Made by a program: the position numbers and the translations under genes. From assembly GCA_018261895.1 (NCBI GenBank), contig JAGTRT010000014.1, positions 1-56,904 of the forward strand: a stretch of DNA of 56,904 nucleotides. The letters run 5' to 3'. The first letter of the stretch is position 1. Every line of letters begins with the position of its first letter. This DNA comes from Pseudomonadota bacterium. GTDB taxonomy: Bacteria; Pseudomonadota; Gammaproteobacteria; Burkholderiales; Rhodocyclaceae. Under the pieces are notes generated by a model. It saw nothing but the letters and a program-made list of their open reading frames with translations. It was not told where the DNA came from and ran no database searches. Below, piece after piece: positions 52,907 through 56,904 of this stretch.

Positions 52907-53698
52907 TTATAGGGTTTTCCGGCGACTGGCGATCACCAGCAAGGCGATGCCGGCTAGCACCATCGGCAGCGACAACCACTGGCCCATGCTGATCGTGTAG
53001 GACTGCCCGAAAATGCCGGCGTCCGGCTCGCGGAAGAATTCGGTGACGAAACGGAAACAGCCATAGCCGATTAGAAATACGCCCGATATCGCACCGCGAT
53101 TTCGCGGTCTACCGGAAAAAAGCCACAAAATTGAAAAGAGCATGAGGCCTTCGAGGGCAATGTGATAAAGCTGCGACGGGTGGCGCGGCCGCATGTCGCC
53201 GGATTGCGGGAAGATCATCGCCCACGGCAGGCTGGCATCGGCGACGCGACCCCACAATTCGCCGTTGATGAAATTGCCGAGACGCCCGGCGGCCAGTCCG
53301 AGCGGGACAAGCGGCGCGACGAAATCCATGACATCCCACCAGTTCAGCTTCTGTTTGTTCGCCCACAGTCCCGTTGCGAACAGGACGCCGAGAAAGCCGC
53401 CATGGAAGCTCATGCCCCCTTTCCAGACGGCGAAAATTTCCAGCGGATTGGCTAAGTAATAGCCCGGATCGTAAAACAATACTTGCCCAAGACGACCGCC
53501 GATGATCACGCCGAGCATGCCGTAAAAAAGCAGGTCGTCGAGTTGTTCGGTATTCAGGATCGACGGACGGGTCTTGATCCGGTAGCGCCCGAGCAAAATA
53601 AACTGAACGAAGGCGACGAGATACATCAAACCGTACCAGCGCACCGAGATTGGGCCGACTGAAAAGGCGACGGGGTCGAACTGGGGATGAAGAAGCAT
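52907..53698 (-). CDS. lgt: Prolipoprotein diacylglyceryl transferase Lgt
   Basis: This 263-residue integral membrane enzyme adds diacylglycerol to the lipobox cysteine of prolipoproteins. Signatures are [29 protein letters not shown] with the catalytic His, and [19 protein letters not shown]. The true start is ATG at 53698; the longer open frame is non-homologous. Motif copy 12 is in frame and encodes [13 protein letters not shown], a position where (from memory) E. coli Lgt aligns without a gap (LNLYIRKPRPMG). Divergent from ilvD by 86 bp. Confidence 0.94.
   Translation of the reverse strand: MLLHPQFDPVAFSVGPISVRWYGLMYLVAFVQFILLGRYRIKTRPSILNTEQLDDLLFYGMLGVIIGGRLGQVLFYDPGYYLANPLEIFAVWKGGMSFHGGFLGVLFATGLWANKQKLNWWDVMDFVAPLVPLGLAAGRLGNFINGELWGRVADASLPWAMIFPQSGDMRPRHPSQLYHIALEGLMLFSILWLFSGRPRNRGAISGVFLIGYGCFRFVTEFFREPDAGIFGQSYTISMGQWLSLPMVLAGIALLVIASRRKTL
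53103..53138 (-). repeat. 36-bp dispersed motif, copy 12 (inside lgt)
   Basis: The core CGCGGTCTACCGG has two mismatches, but tract AAAAAA, spacer GCCAC and tract AAAATTGAAAA follow the exact spacing of the other copies. It lies in coding sequence conserved across Lgt proteins. Confidence 0.7.
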
Positions 53699-53784
53699 CG
53701 AAAGCGCAGAGTGGGCTAGAATTAGCCGATTATAGTTCGTGTGCCATGACAAGACGTCAGCACCAGATTCAGACGGAGATTTAC

Positions 53785-55641
53785 ATGCCTCATTACCGTT
53801 CCCGTACCTCCACCCATGGCCGCAACATGGCTGGCGCCCGTTCCTTGTGGCGTGCAACCGGCATGAAGGACGGCGACTTTGGCAAACCCATCATTGCCGT
53901 GGTGAACAGTTTCACCCAGTTCGTCCCGGGCCACGTGCACCTCAAGGACATGGGCCAATTGGTGGCGCGCGAGATCGAGGCTGCCGGTGGCGTCGCCAAG
54001 GAATTCAACACCATCGCCATCGATGATGGCATCGCCATGGGGCACAGCGGGATGCTCTATTCGCTCCCCAGCCGCGACCTGATCGCTGATTCAGTCGAAT
54101 ACATGGTCAACGCCCACTGCGCCGATGCCATGGTCTGCATCTCGAACTGCGACAAGATCACCCCGGGCATGCTGATGGCCGCCATGCGCCTCAACATCCC
54201 GGTCATCTTCGTTTCCGGTGGTCCGATGGAAGCGGGCAAGGTCAAGATTCAGGGCAACATCGTGCACCTCGATCTCGTCGATGCCATGGTCAAGGCTGCC
54301 GACAGCTCGGTTTCCGATGCCGATGTCGACGCCATCGAACGCTCCGCCTGCCCAACCTGCGGTTCCTGCTCCGGTATGTTCACCGCCAATTCGATGAACT
54401 GCCTGACGGAAGCCTTTGGCCTCAGTCTGCCGGGCAACGGCACCGTCGTCGCGACACACGCCGATCGCAAGCAGCTATTCCTGCGCGCCGGTCGCCAGAT
54501 CGTTGAGTTGTGCAAGCGCTACTACGAACAGGACGACGCCTCGGTCCTGCCGCGTTCGATTGCCACCAAGGCAGCCTTCGAAAATGCCATGACCCTCGAC
54601 GTCGCCATGGGTGGCTCGACCAACACCGTGCTGCATATCCTGGCCACCGCACAGGAAGCCGGGGTCGACTTCACGATGGCCGACATCGACCGTATTTCCC
54701 GCGTCGTGCCCTGTTTGTGCAAGGTCGCGCCAATGACCGACAAGTACCACATCGAAGACGTCCATCGTGCCGGTGGCATCATGGGTATCCTGGGCGAACT
54801 CGACCGGGCTGGCCTGATCAAGCGGGATGTGCCGACCGTTTATGAGAAGAATATCGGCGAAGCGATCGATCGTTGGGATGTGGTTCGTGAGCACGACGTC
54901 ACAGTGCATGAGTTCTTCAAGGCATCCCCCGGCGGCGTGCCCACTCAGGTCGCCTTCTCGCAGGATCGTCGCTACAACGAACTCGATCTCGATCGTACCA
55001 AGGGCTGTATCCGCAACAAGGTGAACGCTTTCTCGCAAGAGGGCGGGCTGGCCGTGCTCTACGGAAATATCGCTGTTGACGGCTGTATTGTCAAAACCGC
55101 TGGCGTTGATGAATCCATCTGGAAATTTTCTGGTCGGGCACGCGTCTTCGAGAGCCAGGATGCCGCGGTCGAGGGAATTCTTGGTGACAAGGTCGTCGCT
55201 GGCGATGTCGTGGTGATCCGCTACGAGGGTCCCAAGGGCGGGCCCGGGATGCAGGAAATGCTTTATCCGACCTCCTATCTGAAATCAAAAGGCCTCGGCA
55301 AGGCCTGCGCGTTGCTCACCGATGGCCGCTTCTCCGGCGGCACGTCCGGACTTTCGATCGGTCATGCTTCGCCTGAGGCTGCCGATGGTGGTGCCATCGG
55401 TTTGGTGGAGGAGGGCGATACGATCGAAATCGACATCCCGAATCGACGTATTCATCTGGCGGTCGCTGACGATGTGCTCGCCCAACGGCGCGCTGCGATG
55501 GAAGCCAAGGGCGATGCGGCCTGGCAGCCTGTCGACCGCGAGCGCACCGTTTCCGCTGCGCTGCAGGCTTACGCCCTGATGGCCACCTCGGCTGACAAGG
55601 GGGCTGTGCGCGACGTCAGTCAGATCCAGCGCCGGAAATGA
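53785..55641 (+). CDS. ilvD: Dihydroxy-acid dehydratase IlvD
   Basis: This 618-residue iron-sulfur dehydratase acts in valine, leucine and isoleucine synthesis. The cluster-ligand motifs [14 protein letters not shown] and [20 protein letters not shown] are intact, and the C-terminal [20 protein letters not shown] is conserved. The ATG at 53785 ([19 protein letters not shown]) is the usual family start and follows GGAG. The open upstream frame is non-homologous. The stop overlaps the LysE-type gene (ATGA). Confidence 0.97.
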   Translation: MPHYRSRTSTHGRNMAGARSLWRATGMKDGDFGKPIIAVVNSFTQFVPGHVHLKDMGQLVAREIEAAGGVAKEFNTIAIDDGIAMGHSGMLYSLPSRDLIADSVEYMVNAHCADAMVCISNCDKITPGMLMAAMRLNIPVIFVSGGPMEAGKVKIQGNIVHLDLVDAMVKAADSSVSDADVDAIERSACPTCGSCSGMFTANSMNCLTEAFGLSLPGNGTVVATHADRKQLFLRAGRQIVELCKRYYEQDDASVLPRSIATKAAFENAMTLDVAMGGSTNTVLHILATAQEAGVDFTMADIDRISRVVPCLCKVAPMTDKYHIEDVHRAGGIMGILGELDRAGLIKRDVPTVYEKNIGEAIDRWDVVREHDVTVHEFFKASPGGVPTQVAFSQDRRYNELDLDRTKGCIRNKVNAFSQEGGLAVLYGNIAVDGCIVKTAGVDESIWKFSGRARVFESQDAAVEGILGDKVVAGDVVVIRYEGPKGGPGMQEMLYPTSYLKSKGLGKACALLTDGRFSGGTSGLSIGHASPEAADGGAIGLVEEGDTIEIDIPNRRIHLAVADDVLAQRRAAMEAKGDAAWQPVDRERTVSAALQAYALMATSADKGAVRDVSQIQRRK

Positions 55642-56258
55642 CCCTGGCTGTTTGGCTCGGCTTCTTCCTGGCGTCTGTCCTGATCGCCATCACCCCGGGG
55701 CCGGGCGCCGTGATCAGCATGAGCACAGGCATGCGCCACGGCTACCTGGCCGCGCTGACGGCCATTCTGGGGCTTCAGGTGGCGATTTTGCTGCATCTCT
55801 TTATCGTCGCGCTGGGCTTGGGAGCGTTGTTGGCGGCCTCCGAAACGGCATTTTCGTTGGTTAAGTTTGTTGGGGCGGCTTATCTGGTCTGGCTCGGCAT
55901 CCAGAAATGGCGGGCGCCACCCACTCCAGTCGACGAAGCTGCGGTGGATGTTGGCCGAAAGGGTCTCTTTTTGCAGGGCTTGCTGGTCAATTTGACGAAC
56001 CCCAAGGCCATAATTTTTGTCGGCGCATTGGTCCCTCAGTTTGTCGATTCCGGGCAGCCGCTGATCCCTCAGTACTTGCTCATCGCGGCAACGCTGTGTG
56101 CGACGGATTTAACAGTCATGTCAGGCTATGCCCTGGCAGCGGTGCATTTGGGGCGCTGGCTGCACGATCCGCGCTCGATCAGATTGCAGAATCGGCTGTT
56201 CGGCGGGTTGTTCGCATCAGCGGGAGCGCTGCTGGCTGCCTCATCACGGCCGGTATAG
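55638..56258 (+). CDS. LysE/RhtB family amino acid exporter
   Basis: This 206-residue inner-membrane exporter has six helices. The family signature [20 protein letters not shown] is present, with the [15 protein letters not shown] segment. Such proteins export amino acids such as homoserine, threonine or leucine. It overlaps ilvD by 4 bp, which suggests an overflow valve for branched-chain amino acids or precursors, but that is inference. Its end is about 150 bp before the cytochrome gene. Confidence 0.9.
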   Translation: MTLAVWLGFFLASVLIAITPGPGAVISMSTGMRHGYLAALTAILGLQVAILLHLFIVALGLGALLAASETAFSLVKFVGAAYLVWLGIQKWRAPPTPVDEAAVDVGRKGLFLQGLLVNLTNPKAIIFVGALVPQFVDSGQPLIPQYLLIAATLCATDLTVMSGYALAAVHLGRWLHDPRSIRLQNRLFGGLFASAGALLAASSRPV

Positions 56259-56335
56259 GTTAGCGCTGTCAACGGACTGCGACGAAATGCGTTAAATGCA
56301 TTAGGCAGGCGCCGAAAATACCCGTGGTGTCTTGT

Positions 56336-56364
56336 TTGCAAGGCAAGTAAAAGGGTTTTATCAT
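56336..56364 (+). promoter_or_regulatory. Candidate sigma70-type promoter of the cytochrome gene
   Basis: TTGCAA (56336-56341) and TATCAT (56359-56364) are separated by 17 bp, 44 bp upstream of the cytochrome ATG. The ribosome site GGAG at 56397 precedes the start. Confidence 0.5.
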
Positions 56365-56407
56365 CTAACACTGATTTATCCACCAACCTGAATAACGGAG
56401 CGAAAGA

Positions 56408-56716
56408 ATGAAAGCTGTTTATGTTGCCATGATGGCTGCCGCCGGTATCGTAATGGCCGGCCAGGCCCAGGCCGATGAAGCTCTGGCCAAGGCCAAGAAC
56501 TGCATGTCCTGCCACGCCATCGACAAAAAGCTGGTTGGTCCGGCTTACAAGGAAGTTGCCGCCAAGTACAAGGGCGACAAGGGCGCTCCGGCAATGCTGG
56601 CAGCCAAGGTCAAGGCTGGTGGCAAGGGTACCTGGGGTCAGATTCCGATGCCCCCCAACAACGTGACCGACGACGAAGCCAAGAAATTGGTTGCCTGGGT
56701 TCTGGCTCAGAAGTAA
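56408..56716 (+). CDS. Class I c-type cytochrome, c551/c552-like
   Basis: This 102-residue periplasmic electron carrier has a signal peptide ending AQA-D, then heme motif CMSCH, and the axial Met in IPMPPNNVTDDEAKKLVAWV, which is the c551 family end. It passes electrons between the bc1 complex and terminal reductases or oxidases. A promoter-like sequence and GGAG precede the gene, and an intrinsic terminator follows, so it is monocistronic. Confidence 0.93.
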   Translation: MKAVYVAMMAAAGIVMAGQAQADEALAKAKNCMSCHAIDKKLVGPAYKEVAAKYKGDKGAPAMLAAKVKAGGKGTWGQIPMPPNNVTDDEAKKLVAWVLAQK

Positions 56717-56736
56717 TTTCAGGGTTCGGATGTGAG

Positions 56737-56761
56737 AAAAGCCGGCTATATGCCGGCTTTT
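56737..56761 (+). terminator. Intrinsic terminator after the cytochrome gene
   Basis: AAAAGCCGGC - tatat - GCCGGCTTTT is followed by GCGTTTT. It is a 10-bp perfect stem with a T-rich tail. Confidence 0.9.
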
Positions 56762-56816
56762 GCGTTTTATGGTGTTGACACAAGCCTTGGCCGTCCGGAT
56801 AATCCCGGGTTCTTCC

Positions 56817-56901
<85 letters not shown>

Positions 56902-56904
56902 GAT

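Overview
The window is high-GC bacterial chromosome, most like a betaproteobacterium of the Rhodocyclales (Dechloromonas/Azonexus-like). This is inferred from the PhaM-like granule protein, the dacC-dat-ybeD-lipB-lipA order, two complete branched-chain-type ABC systems, a fused indolepyruvate:ferredoxin oxidoreductase and a CzcCBA efflux operon with a PII-like gene. No phage, transposase or CRISPR array is seen. Genes are tightly packed, often with 4-bp ATGA/GTGA overlaps, and no stretch over 300 bp lacks a gene.

Layout. 1-6306: a Liv-type ABC importer (livG cut by the window edge, livH, livM, binding protein, livF) followed by a phenylacetate-CoA-ligase-like enzyme, which suggests uptake and CoA activation of an aromatic acid. 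6312-11684: two unknown proteins, a PQQ-type sugar dehydrogenase, a SPFH/NfeD pair, an AEC permease and a PhaM-like protein. 11895-15376: a response regulator and a Cache sensor kinase whose genes overlap tail to tail, then a membrane methyltransferase. 15641-18858: a cluster of minus-strand genes that looks like an integron cassette array without an integrase (CALIN): unknown protein, 4-TM protein and Tat nitroreductase in one cassette, DUF3465 in another, CbrC in a third. 19062-27172: indolepyruvate oxidoreductase, a second Cache kinase, a D-lactate-dehydrogenase-type flavoenzyme and an acyltransferase-PilZ fusion. 27293-32218: a second complete Liv ABC system whose binding lipoprotein has a helical Ala/Lys/Glu tail. 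32250-38159: RlmA-like methyltransferase, ferredoxin reductase, epimerase, HemJ, RlmL-like methyltransferase and a CoA-transferase. 38244-44983: two small envelope proteins, the lipoate/D-Ala carboxypeptidase operon, an NhaR-like regulator and HtpX. 45025-50841: CzcC-CzcB-CzcA plus PII-like protein. 50963-56901: a truncated GAF protein, an unknown protein, a VOC protein, Lgt, IlvD, a LysE exporter, a c551-type cytochrome and tRNA-Tyr.

The most unusual signal is a dispersed 36-bp motif present about 13 times. It has a 13-bp core (CACGGTCAACCGG), a 6-bp A/T tract, a 5-bp spacer and a second A/T tract of about 11 bp, with no indel between copies. It lies between genes, at start codons, in a terminator stem and inside conserved genes (lgt, dat, the oxidoreductase) apparently without changing protein length. 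That architecture recalls the DNA uptake sequences of Haemophilus and Neisseria, and I do not recognise this motif as described. The cassette array is the second notable feature.
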